Part shown: piece by piece, positions 9,735 through 21,851 of the stretch
Layout: every line of letters starts with the position of its first letter
How positions within the stretch are numbered: position 1 is the first letter of the stretch
Origin: Malus domestica
Taxonomy: Eukaryota; Streptophyta; Magnoliopsida; Rosales; Rosaceae
Assembly (NCBI RefSeq): GCF_042453785.1
Contig: NC_091674.1
Location: 27,135,001 to 27,199,000 of the forward strand
Reading direction: 5' to 3'
Length of the DNA: 64,000 nt
The notes under the pieces: model-generated
What the model saw: the letters and a program-made list of their open reading frames with translations, nothing else
The model's database searches: none
What the model was told of the DNA's origin: nothing
Made by a program: the position numbers and the translations under genes

Positions 9735-11701
9735 TCAATTATTTTTCGGGTCCGTGAAGAAACCGTTGATGCCTGGCATAATCTCCGGTGCCCTGTTGCG
9801 GACAAATTTCCTCAAGAAATTCTCTTTGTACTTTTCTCCTTCGGCGTGATTATCCAATACTCCAGCAGCTCTGCCCTCCTTGCTCACTCTGATTCAGAAA
9901 GAAAAAAGAGATGGTATCACCATACGCTACGGCATCCAGTATAATTTTCACATCAAATTCATAGTTCTTTCAGGTTTGTAAGAGTGAAGAGAACCAACAG
10001 AACAAGAAGAAAATACCACACACTTGCATGAGTTGTTCTTCACATTTACCACGTACGCTAGCTTGAAAGATTTAAGGAGCTTTAACTACAAACTGGGCAT
10101 GTTATATACGAACACTTTGAGGGCTCGTTCGGTGTGAAGGAAATGTGTTAAAAGGTAGAGGCAAATGATTATTTGTTTCGAGGGGATTAGAAATGAAGAA
10201 AACGTATCCCTTCTAATCCTACCATTTTGCGGGATTTGTTGGGAACAAGTTTCATTCATTAGTAATCTATCTTCTATCTTCAAGTTGAACAAATTTCCCT
10301 TTTTCCTTCGTCCAAAAACACCTTGAATATAATAAATAATCCAATACACTCCAATTCTAAGCATCGAACGAGCCCATCCCGATATCCATCACAAAATCGG
10401 CTTATTTTGGTATACAAAAATTTACTTGGCCTCTCTTGTAATCAATTTAGACCACCCACTTTGGTTAAATTAAACCCAAATATTTGATAATAAAATTAAG
10501 GTTTTTACGTCTTGGAAATATTCATCTAATTTGAGCAAGGTTCTAAAAGACGCTATGCGCTAATTGGACAGCGGGGTTGAGGTCTAGTGCCTAGACGGGT
10601 AGGCGGAGCCTAAACAGGCACCTAGGCGGACTAGGCAGATTTAAGTAAATCTATTGTATTTTGTATAAATAAATGTCTGTATATACTTAAAAATATATAT
10701 AATTATATTATGAAGTATTAGAACATAATGAAAACATTGAGCAAATATATAATGTGTGTTTATTTAAGTGTTTAAAGAGTTTCTTACAATTTATTGAAAA
10801 TAATATAATGCAAAAGAAAAATTATCTATTTCCTATCTAATGGGGGGTGTATTCAATTGGGAAATGGAGAGATTTTAATGGATTTATAAATTCATGAATT
10901 TTTATGGAGTTTAATTGATTTGTAGAGATTCCATGTAAAATTTTTATTCTATTCCTTCAAAATCTCATGGGGAGATGTGAGATTTGTAGATGCTTAAAAT
11001 ACACTACAAATTCTCTCCAATTCCCGCTGATTCCTCAACTTTTTGAAATTATTTAAAATCAAATTCTAATTGAATACAACTAGAATGTTATAAACTTCTT
11101 TAAAATTCTAATTAAATACATCCAGATTTATAAGGATTTTAATAAACTATCTTAAAATCCTGATTAAATACACATTGAATTTTAGAAATCACTTAAAATC
11201 CTGATAGAATATTCCTAGATTCATTAAAAGAATTAAAAATCCTTTAAAATCTCAATTGAATACAATCCTAGTTGAGTCGCAACCTAAGCATGTGTCTAGC
11301 AAGTCTGGACCAGCTAGGCCGGGCGGTCTAGGCGGGGATTTTTATATCGGTGAATTTGATAAGTTATTGGCATAGCACAGAAATAAACGAATTACAAATA
11401 GAACACATAGACTAGCAACAATCTAATTCTAAAGCATTAAGCTCTGCAGTCCAAATTTAGAGAGAGACGTACCTGACTTCAGGGTTGATGGTGATATGGC
11501 GGAACAGACTCAACCCGCAGATCCCTACGGCGACCCCTGTGGCCGCGAACAGTGGATAAACCTACATACACACAAACAATACGACGCCGGATTAAAAGCC
11601 CAGCCAACAAAATCAAAGCCGATCTGGTACAAGACGAAAGGATCAAATCTCGGAGGTTGATCTGCGCTCACCTCGGGCCTCAGCCAGCGATTTGCAGCCA
11701 T
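9735..11701 (-). CDS. B12D-family mitochondrial-type small membrane protein
   Basis: Three short exons on the minus strand: 11672-11701, 11473-11561 and 9735-9888, giving 90 aa. The assembled protein starts MAANRWLRPEVYPLF and ends NGFFTDPKNN. It has the B12D pattern throughout: an N-terminal RPEVYP, one hydrophobic segment at about residues 12-32 (AATGVAVGICGLSLF), INPEVRVSKEGRAAGVLDN, and the C-terminal RKFVRNRAPEIMPGINGFF. B12D proteins of about 88 aa are linked to seed and low-oxygen physiology and, through an NDUFA4/MLRQ-like fold, to mitochondria; the exact role is unsettled. All junctions are GT-AG with matching phase. Intron 2 (1.6 kb) is swollen by at least three nested mobile elements. 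Confidence 0.9.
10121..10375. mobile_element. 255-bp MITE in B12D intron 2 with GGGCTCGTTCG ends
   Basis: The 11-bp termini GGGCTCGTTCG and CGAACGAGCCC are perfect inverted repeats, with partial complementarity continuing inward. No coding capacity. The superfamily is not certain because no clean target duplication is visible. Confidence 0.65.
10539..11345. mobile_element. Inverted-repeat element of the CTAGGCGG family, interrupted by another MITE
   Basis: The left end GGTTCTAAAAGACGC is followed by repeated CTAGGCGG/CCTAGGCGGACTAGG phrases; the right end carries GGCGGTCTAGGCGGGGATTT. A GGGGGTGTATTCAATTGG-type MITE occupies about 10,847-11,275 inside it. Related elements lie at 12,431-13,103 and 15,914-16,506. 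Confidence 0.55.
10847..11275. mobile_element. MITE of the GTGTATTCAATTGGG family, nested
   Basis: Left end GGGGGTGTATTCAATTGGG, right end AAATCTCAATTGAATAC. These are inverted ends about 425 bp apart around an AT-rich core with multiple ATTCAATT/AATTGAAT repeats. Same family as 3367-3828. Confidence 0.6.
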
Positions 11702-11938
11702 TGATTGAAACGCACCGTACGGAGATTACCGGAGAGAAAAATGCGATGAGGGCTTGAAATGCTAAAACAGGGACCAAGGAAGGAAGAAAGACCACCCGAG
11801 CCGCCACTTTGATTGGCTGTCTCCGGAGTGGGGTGCCCCACTTGCTGTCTCCCGTTCAGCAAATAAGAATGCGACACGTAATTCCATCGGCCCTCCTGAG
11901 GTCTGACTTAAAATATGTATAAAAAGGAAAAACTGTTG

Positions 11939-12010
11939 CGCCGTTGCCGGGGATCGAACCCGGGTCACCCGCGTGACAGGCGGGAATACTTACCACTATA
12001 CTACAACGAC
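11939..12010 (-). tRNA. tRNA-Asp (anticodon GTC)
   Basis: A full 72-nt cloverleaf reads on the minus strand. The acceptor GTCGTTG pairs with CAACGGC. The D-arm region is TAGTATAGTGGTAAGTA, the anticodon loop CCTGTCACGC carries GTC, and the T arm CCGGGTTCGATCCCCGG is perfect. Both internal promoter boxes are intact. CCA is not encoded, as normal for nuclear tRNA genes. It lies about 240 bp upstream of the B12D start in the same orientation. Confidence 0.97.
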
Positions 12011-12430
12011 TTGTTGCTGTCTAATGCTATTAGTTTGGAATTAACATGTACTCGATAAAGGATCCGAAGAAAACTTATTCATGTCATTGATTGGACGGTT
12101 GCACCCAAGTTTTTCTCATTTTGTTCTCATTCAAAAGACGAAACTAATCAGGTTCGCTTGGCTTGAATAAGTCCATATTATCACTTGTATAGTTGGATTT
12201 TTCTTTTGTTACCAAACTAGAATAGTTGAATTAACGTGTATCTTCTACAGCACAATCACAATTATTATGTGGATAATAGTGATTAAGATTTTGGTCTTGT
12301 TTAGTGGCTAATATTGGATGAGAACTCAGCTATTCAACAGACACACATCTCTAAACTCACAACCAAATCTAGTATTAAAATATGTTAAAACATCATACAC
12401 GAACACACGTACAATTCAAGTACAACCACT

Positions 12431-13103
12431 ATTCTAAAAATCGGTCTCGGCGCTGGGCGGTGGAGCCCTGCCCCGATTTTGGGCAAGACGTTTGGAAAAA
12501 TCGGCTGGAAGCTAGGCGGCCCTAGGCAGCTCCTAGGCGGAGAGCTAGGCGGCACCTAGGTGGTTTTTTTTTTTTTTTTTTTTTATATTGTGTGCTTTTT
12601 TCTTTTTTGGTTTCATGGTGGTATACTTATGGAAATGATGTACCTAATTTGCAAATGATGGATTTACTACAAGTTCATCCAACAGTGAAACAAATTGGAG
12701 CACTTTTGAGGGGATACATACAAAGAATAAATAAACTAGATACAACAAGGTTAAATAATTTAGTCTATATCTAATCCAATACAAGGATCATGATTCATGA
12801 ACAAGAAGAATTTAGTCTATCATCCAAATCCGCCTCATTATGATTATATGCTTATTGTTTTTTAAAAATTGAACTCTTTGGATGTATATAATTTATGTAT
12901 TCTTCTACCTTCTATTTTTGCATTTTATCATTCTTTTATTATCCATACAAATATAATTTTTTTTTAAGTGTAAATAGACACTTATTTACAAGATATATAA
13001 TAAATTTACATAAATCTGCCTAGACCCCTGCCTAGCCGCCTAAGCGCTAGGCCCCCCTGCCCGCCGCCCGACTAGCGCCTAGCGATTTTTAGAACCTTGA
13101 GTA
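12431..13103. mobile_element. Inverted-repeat element of the CTAGGCGG family
   Basis: Left end ATTCTAAAAATCGGTC followed by GCGCTGGGCGGTGG; right end CGCCTAGCGATTTTTAGAAC. Internal CTAGGCGG repeats flank an AT-rich core with a T-tract at 12,565-12,584. No transposase is seen. Three related copies occur within 6 kb. Confidence 0.6.
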
Positions 13104-13520
13104 CAACTAGTGGCCTACTCATACGACTACAATGCCACTGTTTTCCTCGGCCAAACTACAGGCAATATACTCAAAGCTCTTTCTATCAAGGAGCATGGAC
13201 TCGGGGATACCCTCTAGAAGTGCTGTTTTTTAACACAGGGATGACTCGGAATAAATGATCCGACGAAGGAAGTTCTTCGGCCTCTAACTTCAACGCAGAA
13301 GCTTCTTTCCACTAACTTCAGTGCATCTCCGTTGTCAACTCCATCATGTAACTTCATATCAAAACTCAAAATGGTAGTATTAGAATGTTCCATGCCGATA
13401 TCCATGTCAGCCCCTTCCATCGCCATTTCAGATCTCAACTTGACTTCAGATTATGTCAACATGACATCTGCATCTGGTATATGAACCGGATTTGAGAAGA
13501 CCTATCCCAAGTCATCCATG

Positions 13521-15620
13521 TCAATTCCCTTTGTCACGTATACGATCACGCCATGAACCTTGTTTCTTTGAAAGTACCTACAGAAATGGCAGATCATTTC
13601 AAATATAATGGAGAGTCCAAAAAATAACCCACATCAACACGTCGCTTAGCAACAAGCAATCTTCAACTTACCTTCTCACTCAGGAGGCTTGTAGTTGTAG
13701 GCTCACTTTCTATGCTGTCGTTTATGTTGTTCTCTGCCTCAATCTCACTATCCATCACAATGGTCGGTCGATCATCTGATGCACCAAACATAGCCTCATC
13801 ATGAGCAGATCTGAGCTGCTCCTCCCTTTTTGTCTACACGATGACAATCAAATGAATAACATCAGAAACTACAGGTCATCTTTAACAAGCCAGATTTCTA
13901 AATGTAAGGTGACATGAACATAGAACTGGAACTCAAATGAGAAACTAGCGGGAAGATCGCAGATGCACATACCTCAACTGCAGAAAACCGGAAGCTTTGG
14001 CCAATGTGCTTAACTAATGCTGCATCATCTTCAGCAACTATACAAAAAGGTAAACAGGCACAATCAGTTCACTTTGCTCTAATCAGACGGCCAAGATATA
14101 TTCTGAGTTACAACTTAAAAGCTACATAAATCAGTGTGGCAGTATTATCAAGTCTCATGTCAAGGATGCCTAATCATGCCTTTCTTTCTGAATCTAACCT
14201 ATGATGATTGATAGATCCAATGCTCTGCTAATTGACCGCTTAATTAGATTTCTGATCTTGGATAATAACTAATATGCCACATATAAAACTAAATTACTTT
14301 GTAAGGCTATAGAGCAATCAAAGTGTATGCTTGAAATGATAATCTTTTGTTACAAGTATGGCCGGGCAATAAGATGTAGCGGCATTTATAGCTGCAACCA
14401 TATCCCGGTTTTCTCACCAAAATATGAACATAAAGATGATTATCCATCTGATTGAGAAAACAGAAGTAATGCAAAGCAACAAAATTCAATCTTCACTTTA
14501 TAAAATCCAGTGGTGTTTATAGATGTTTAACCTTCAACGTCTTCATCATCAAGTGGTGCATCTTTGTTGAACTCGAATCTTTCCCAACCCGAGCCCATCC
14601 CTTTCGTCGTATCCTTCTCAGCTGCATTTAAGAACACACAATGTTATAACGCACAGCTCCAAGCAAACCCATATCTTAGAAATTAATGCACTATAACATC
14701 AGATAGCTCACCAGTTTCAGCAAGTTGAAGCTTCATCTTCGCCTTCACTCTCTCGGCCGCTGACTGATCATGTCAAAAGAACAGTTTGTTAATCATACTT
14801 GACAATCAAAACCCAAAATAACGAGTAATTAGTCATCTTATCAAGGATTTCACATGTAAATTAGTAAACTTATTAAGAATTCACTGTGTCATTTATCTAA
14901 GATTGATAAAGACTTGAGCCTGATTCCTGACATTGATGAATTACAACAAGTAAATTACAATTACCAAACTAATCATACCATCTTATCATAGCCTTCAATC
15001 AACTTGGAATGATCAGCACTGCCTCCATTCCTCTCCTTCCCCGCTTTACCTTTGCTTCTCTCCGAACCCCTCTCCCTCGGTGACGAGCTCCGACTCCTCC
15101 TCCGCTCCTTTCTCCGATCCCGAGGCGACGGACTCCGACTCCGGCTTCTCGATCTCCGTCGTCTACCTCCATCGGAATCGCTCTCAGACCTCATCCTCCT
15201 CCTCTCTCTACCCCTATCTCTTTCTCTATACCTCTCTCTGCTCCTACTTCTCCGAATCGAATGCCTCTCTCTGCTCCTGCTCCGCTTCCTCGAATGCCTA
15301 TTCTCTCTCTCCGAAACCCTAGCCGGTTGCCTATTCTCTCTTTCCTCCGCCGCGTTGGCCTTCTTCCTCTTGAGCTTGTTCTGTATGGATTCAATCTGTG
15401 CTTGCTTCTGAAGCTCCGACTCCTTCTTCGGGCTGGACGCCTTAACAAACTTACTGAGGAAGGAAGACGAGGTGGAATACGGCAGCGCTGAGCCGCGCTC
15501 AGAGGCATTTTCGGAATCCGAGTTTGCCGAAGAGAAGCCGAGGCCTTGTTTGAATCTGGCGGCTCCTTCGCCCCGCCGAGTCAGCTCGTCATAGTACGCC
15601 GCCGCTTTTGCCTCCTCCAT
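13521..15620 (-). CDS. RS-rich nuclear protein, probable splicing-associated factor
   Basis: Six exons on the minus strand: 14979-15620, 14712-14763, 14532-14621, 13973-14037, 13672-13833, 13521-13577. All are GT-AG with consistent phase, giving 355 aa. The N terminus MEEAKAAAYYDELTRRGEG is highly ordered. Residues 65-105 are basic and likely helical. Residues 108-195 are an RS/RE domain rich in SRSRER and SRSRSRSPSPRD, typical of nuclear-speckle proteins. The C-terminal part is acidic and conserved in style, with GMGSGWERFEFNKDAPLDDE, then EDDAALVKHIGQSFRFSAVE, and ends in QGSWRDRIRDKGN. It has no RRM or zinc finger, so it is not a classical SR protein. I recognise the layout from plant proteins annotated as RS-rich or pre-mRNA splicing-related but cannot assign a firm name. 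Confidence 0.85.
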
Positions 15621-15913
15621 TTTCGAGCTCGGCGATCGGCAACGCTTTCTGGTGTGACGGGTTCGGGGCGTTGGTTTCTTTTACTTGTCGCTGACGACGG
15701 TTTTGCGCGCCGGATTTCGGGGCCCGCGTTCTTTTGTGCTTGTTGAATTAACGGGCCTCGATTCTCAAATAGTTTGGGCCATTTCTTTTACTTGGTGCGA
15801 TGAAACGATGTCGGTGGGCTGATAGATCCTGTCGGGACAAAAGGGGCCTCTCAAGCCCAGTTTGGGTTTATGACTTGTCATGTTGACGTATTTTATTTCA
15901 GTTGTCGTTCTTG

Positions 15914-16506
15914 TTCTAAAAAGCGCAAGGTGCTAGCTAGCGGCATCGCGGTGCATAGAGGCCTAGGTGGTTTTTTTTTTAGCTAAATTTATTATATAAC
16001 ATTTATATAAATGTTTATTATTCTTAAAAAAATAATATAATTTTGTTGTAATACATAAATTATAAAATAGAATGATATATAAATTATAAAATACTGCAAG
16101 TAGCCCTCTACCATAGTGGTGGAGATGATTGTTGCACAACGGCATGGGTTTGAACCCCATCGACTCTAATCTAACATCTAATCTAACAAATCTATCATTT
16201 GAAAAAAAAAATAAATAAAATACCAGAACATTTGTTTGACAAAAAAAGAAATTATAAAATACCATAATATATTGAAAACATTGGAACAATGTATAATGAG
16301 TGTTCATCCAAGTATCCAACAAGTCTTTTATAAGTTATAGAAAAATGTATCTATATTACGTCTAAGTGAGAGTCATGACCTAGGCGGATTAGGCGGATGC
16401 CTAAGTAAGTCTAGACGCCCTTTCTTATTTTTTAAACGTCTAAGAATTAATCGTAGTGATGGTCAACCGTCTAGGCAGCCCTAAGCTAGGATTTTTAGAA
16501 CAATGA
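15914..16506. mobile_element. Inverted-repeat element of the CTAGGCGG family with nested SINE
   Basis: Left end GTTCTAAAAAGCGC followed by AGGCCTAGGTGG; right end GTCTAGGCAGCCC then GGATTTTTAGAAC. The core is AT-rich and carries a tRNA-derived SINE relic at about 16,095-16,205. Third copy of the family in this window. Confidence 0.55.
16095..16205 (+). repeat. tRNA-derived SINE relic
   Basis: A-box-like TACCATAGTGGTGGAG and, about 40 bases on, B-box-like GGGTTTGAACCCCATC, followed by short CATCTAATCTAAC repeats. The layout is that of a SINE head. Confidence 0.55.
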
Positions 16507-16962
16507 TCTTAATAGTGTTGTTTGCACGCCCGTTCTTGTGGACCTCGTGGTCTAAAGAAATAATAGTCTCTCATTGTTCGATCTCAATCAAATAGTAGGT
16601 GATCATTTTTGTGTTATATTTTCTCCTCTTGTTGTATTAAGATCCAACAGTTAGTGATCACTCAGCGTGAATTTAAATGATTTTATGGGGAGGTGTTTTT
16701 AAATCATTAGTACATCTCTTTTCTTTGAAAGCCATACAGATCCAATGTGGGACTCAAGGCGAACCGAAAACAGTGTTTCTATCTTTCTAGATTTGTGCTG
16801 CATCATTTTTGTAAACCACATATATATAGACTCTCATCTGTTGCAACAACTGTGGACACGTACAATATATTTGATCGGCTGCAAGAATCAAGGTCTATCA
16901 ACAGATCAAATTCCAAAGGCCACCACCAAAGTGCCTGGCAAATCACTAATAAATCAGGGAAT

Positions 16963-17160
16963 AGGATCCACTTTGGATTCTCTTTTTGAAGATTCAGATG
17001 ATAAATTAATCGTGTTCGTTCATCGTGTATAATACGTTTAGAAATTATTTTAAAATTTTAATTTAAAATTAAATATAAATAGTATTTAATGAAAACTGAT
17101 CGTATGATGTATGATAAACAGACACGATTGATGGATTTCCAGATTCCCAAAGAGGATCCT
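16963..17160. mobile_element. MITE with GGATCC ends
   Basis: Left end AGGATCCACTTTGGATTC, right end GATTCCCAAAGAGGATCC. The arms are inverted, around an AT-rich core containing TCATCGTG and CGTATGATG. A related copy is at 19,506-19,713 and a partial one near 17,495-17,545. Confidence 0.5.
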
Positions 17161-19505
17161 TGTTCATAAATCAGATTATTCATGGCATATATTATTAATT
17201 TATTTATATTATAAAAGGAAAAAGATGAAAACAGAGTATTATTATTTATTAATTTAAGATCTGACTGTTCACTTCACGCAAATGGAGGTTGCTCATCAGA
17301 GAGAATCAAATCGGATAATCAATCTCTCTCTCTTCATCATTCCTCCACAGTGAAAAGTGGGCCCACTTTGATAAATTCATCCAATCAATTAATTTGAATT
17401 TTTAAAATTTAATCAAACGACTAAAAATATGAGACTTTTTAAAAATTATAATAAATTTAGCCGTTAAATTAATTTTTAAAAATCTGGATTAAATGATTTT
17501 GGATGGATTTGGTGAAAGAATCCGAAGAGGATCCCTTTCCAATTTTCTTTCCCAATTTTGACGCCGCCGGTGTTGGACGCTGCGCTTCGGAGTGAAAGTC
17601 ATCGACACATCCAAAAGAAAATCAAACTTAAAGTTGAAAAAAAAAAATTTAAGTTGGGGTCTTTCAAAAATGTAATTTAAGATATTGGTCAAAATTGGAT
17701 AAAGGGGTGGAAGCTTTTAAGTGGGAGATGGGAGGCTTTCAGATTTAGCAGACTGAAGTTATGATGATGAACAATTTGAATTGATTCATCCTTCATGACT
17801 TTACAATAAGATCAAATCCAGAGGTATCCTAATCATGCGGATACAACTTTCTTTCTTGTCTTTTACTTCTCTTGAGAATAAGGATCTCATGGGATTTGGG
17901 ACTTTTCGTTTTAGGCAGATGGTTGATCGATCGGCACAATATAAACTAGTCAAGTGGTTTATGTTTACGTGGTTATTTGCCTAACCTCATAAAGGTGATA
18001 AAATTTGCAGTTTTTAGTATTGTTGGATTTACTTGCAACTTTCAATTCAATTGCTGGATTTATCTCGCATTTGATAATTTTTTGTAATATGACCATATCA
18101 TAGTCGTCTTGTAAATTTTAATGGAGTAAAATAAATGGAACTTTAAAGAAAAGCTCATGCTACTGTTTACTATAACGAAAAACCATATTTTTACACTAAG
18201 AAATCAATCATGGTACTATTCACTTCACCCTTTATTTTGTCATTATCGTTAAAACTCAAAGTTTTCAAGTCATTTTCATTAATTTTCTTTAAAATAAATT
18301 GTTGATCCTTGAACAATGATCAAATTGTAGGTTTATTTGCGCAATTAAAAATTCATTAAAATTAATGTAAATTTGACGTAATGTGAAGTATGGATCATTT
18401 TTATTAATCTCTTTGATAATTTCCAACTTCACATGAAATGAACGTGACCCCCTTTCAAGTAGTAAATCGAAGAGTTGCACGTATGTCTCTTTTGCCTCCA
18501 GTGACCGATATTTCACATTTTGTCAAGTTCAAGTACTAATTTTAATAAATTTTTAGTTTAGAAATTAAAACTACGATTAACTCATAATTTAAAAACCAGT
18601 ACTCCAGTTTACTGTATTAGTTAATAGACCACTTTCCAAATGTATATCCTTTGCAAGCACCATTGAACCTGGGAGCTGTTTGAGTCCAAGTAAAATATGC
18701 CTTATTTTCTGACCAAGTATTTTTAGGCACTACCACCATATCAAACTCATTTTTCACATAGTGCAGCATTAGTGGTAAAAGTTGAATCGAGATCTTATTC
18801 AATCTCACAGTCCACGAAACAAGAAATCATAATCACTTATTTTAAATCTTACAACCCCCTTAGCCTATTTTTTGGCCCACCTCACATAAACGAAGAGTCT
18901 TAGGACTGGTTTGGTATTGTTGTACTTTGCAAAAAAAACTGTTTCTGATGTGCTGTGAGAATAGGCAGCAGAGTGTTTGGTAAACTTTTTTGTAAAAGTG
19001 ATTTTGGAAAAAAAAAATAGTATTATAGTGTTTGGTAAACTTTTATGTAAAACAGATGTGACTGTGTGAAATGACTAAAAAGGGTTTGGTCTTATTTAGT
19101 GTACCTTGAGGGGCCCACTCCTTTTATTTGGTCTCCCTCTTCTTCTCTCTTTCTTCCCTTTTTCCCGTGAGACTCTCCTTTATCTCTAACTCTCTCTCTC
19201 GATGATACTTTCACTCTTTCTAATTACCGAGAGAATCACCTATGCCAACACCAATTTTCAAGTGAAATCCATACCAATATTCCATGTTTTAGGTGTAGTT
19301 TGACCTATGGATTCGAATGGTGGCGTTGCATGTGAAGATCAAGTACTCAAAAATGAAGAAAGCCAACCCTTCCCTCTTGGTGAAAAACTCTTTGACGAGT
19401 GGACCTAAGACTTGACGAAATTAGGGTGCTTCAAACTCAATTCAACCTTCATTTAATCTCACGTACAACTTATGTATCCTGCATATCGAATTTTGGCATG
19501 AATTT

Positions 19506-19713
19506 GGATCCCGGATTCAAATTGTAGGGATCTTAGGGATCCTTACATCTTAGTCATTCATCGTGCATCGTGAGGTCAGAAAATATTTGACTTTTTTTTA
19601 TTTAAAATTAAACACAAATAGTACCTGACTAAAACTGACCGCACGATGTACAATGAATGATTAGATTGTAAGAATTCATAGAAGCCCTACTAAGTAAATC
19701 CGGAGGGGATCCT
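19506..19713. mobile_element. MITE with GGATCC ends, second copy
   Basis: Left end GGATCCCGGATTCAAATTG, right end AAATCCGGAGGGGATCC, inverted. The core shares ATCGTGCATCGTGAGG and CGCACGATGTACAATG with the copy at 16,963. Confidence 0.5.
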
Positions 19714-20221
19714 CTTCCTAAATTTACCAAGAACTGCATAGGCATATCCATCTAATCCAATATTTCCAAGACCTTCCATGCTTTTTTTAATTAATTGGCC
19801 ATATGCAGGAGACCATGGTTAACCCAAATCTGTCATTTAACTATGAATCATCTCCTCAAGATCTTGAGTAGATATGACATGGCCCTTAAATCAATCAAAT
19901 GCCCCTCCATCCCCAACCAAAAGATATAGAAAGATACTATACAATTCAACTTTTTTATTCCTAACACATTTTTCAACTCTTCAACGTGAGAAAACTTCGT
20001 TAGAACAGTCTGATCATAATACAAATCAAGTAATTTCGTAAAAAATTAGATCCGTAGTTTAGAAATTTTACCTATCTAAAATCCTCCCTATTCATCTTAA
20101 ACATTGTATTTCCAATATTTACTAAAAAATTATGGAAAATATGGAACAAATATACTATTGAAAGATTTGGCATGGGTCAATTGATTTTTTTGAATACATT
20201 CGATATTATCTATACTAAGAG

Positions 20222-20345
20222 ATAAAGATAGTAGGTTAAACCTCGCAATAAGCTAGTCAAAATATTTTAGTTCAGATTCGATTTCGACGAGACTTAAAGA
20301 TAGAACCTTTTACCTATAAATGAAATTAAATATCACTAGACGACA
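20222..20345 (-). repeat. tRNA-derived SINE relic
   Basis: On the minus strand GTCTAGTGATATTTAAT is the A-box region and GGTTCTATCTTTAAG the worn B-box region. The body matches the relics at 8,215 and 31,131. Confidence 0.4.
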
Positions 20346-21202
20346 CTATTAATTATTGTGGACTAACTAGTTTTGAATTTTCAAAGTTACAAAACAAGGA
20401 CTTGAAGTCAAATTCAAATAATCACAATGTTTATTGTCTCTTGTCACTGGGCATGGATGGGTCATGGGTCCATGGGTGTTCATCCATATGATCCACATTT
20501 TAGCTAGGTTTTGACCATTGGATTCAGCACACTGGATTGGAACAGAAATCATTAAATCTGAAATCGAGAAACTGCCTTGTTGGAGCTGCATGCAGCCAAG
20601 TCAAAAAGACACCAGCTTTCTACTGTAACCCCACAAATCTCAATATAGATTTTACAAATCAAAGCGAACGTTAAACATTTTATGTGATTGAGTGTAAGTA
20701 ACAACGAAGTTAAATCATTTATTAGATTTCATTTCATTGCTTACTTAAGTTTATACGTCGATTTTAAGTTAAATCAGTTGGTTTTGTATACAAATCAGGA
20801 TTCTACATTGATAAGATATGATAAAATCTTAGGTCTGATACTCGAATTAAAATTTGTGGGGTCACACGCACAAAATCAAGACTCGTGTAAAGACCACATG
20901 TTATTGCACTCATGTGAGTAGTGTCATGTTGAGATTACAGTATTTACACTAATTCTTTACAAACAGTAACACCAAAAAACTGCGCACTACAATAAGTAAG
21001 AGTTAAACTTTATATCTTTATATTTGCTTTTACTTTTTCATAAATGATATAATAATTCATTTAAATTACACAAGTAGAGACTCAAAGTTGAGTGAAGAAA
21101 GTGGAGCACCAACTTAAGGAAACCCGGATTTGGACGCTCTATTAGTAATTTTACTAACACAATTACCTAAATTCATGACACTTCAACCATGATGTACAAA
21201 AT

Positions 21203-21330
21203 GTAGTTTATACCAGTTGGTTAGGTCAATATACTCGTTATTTTGTTGCACTAAAATTCAAATCCAATCTCCTATAAGTTAATATTGGTTTAAATTCGTC
21301 ATTGTTAGAAAAATAGATCACGACCTTTAC
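21203..21330 (+). repeat. tRNA-derived SINE-like relic
   Basis: TACCAGTTGGTTAGGTCAAT resembles an A box and AAATTCAAATCCAATC a B box about 40 bases later. Worn, with no clear 3' end. Confidence 0.4.
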
Positions 21331-21851
21331 TCTTGTTATAACACTTCGATTAGTAACACACGGTCACACTACAAAACTTCACTCGTTAAATTCAAGTAAA
21401 TATACCAATAAAATAGTATTGGTTTGCATATAAACTTGGTAGAAAAATAGGTCTCTATTTTTACTCGTATTATAACACATCGATGAATAACAATGCAGAT
21501 TAGTGACACTCGAAAACTTCACCCATTAAACTCGAGTAAATATATACCAATAAACAAGGATTGACAGGACAATAGACAAGTAATCCTCTCTGCTAGATTT
21601 GCAAAGAGAAAAGAAAATCTCAGAGATATATCGGATCATCAGAATCTCAGCTTTAGCCTTTTGCCTATTTAAAGCAAAACCCAACCACCTCTTTCTATTT
21701 CCCATTTCGTACGCCTCTCCCCACTATAATATATCACACACCTTCCTCTTAACGCCACAACAAACTCTTCAAACACCTTATTCTTCTTCTCCTCTGGTTC
21801 TTTTTACGTTTTCCACGCTTACCCTTTTCACCTGACGCCCTCTTAAGCTCA

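Larger units (their letters stand above)
17161..21851. other. Gene-free interval upstream of the response regulator
   Basis: No supportable gene. Repeats inside: TAATGAAAA-family MITE at about 18,134-18,290; a degraded hAT-like or TTTGGTATTG MITE at about 18,900-19,085 (same type as the one split by the LTR element); GGATCC MITE at 19,506-19,713; SINE relics at about 20,222-20,345 (-) and 21,203-21,330 (+). The last 250 bp before 21,852 are CT-rich, typical of a plant 5' leader. Confidence 0.5.

Noticed and set aside
13214-13438. 74-aa minus-strand frame just downstream of the RS-rich gene stop
   Set aside because: Likely 3' UTR of that gene; no recognisable domain.
15052-15411. Plus-strand open frames opposite the RS-rich exon
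   Set aside because: They are Leu/Ser-rich mirror translations of the RS repeats and have no splice or codon support; the minus-strand gene explains the region.
16745-17032. 95-aa plus-strand frame upstream of a GGATCC MITE
   Set aside because: Overlaps the MITE end, has no family resemblance and no promoter or splice context.
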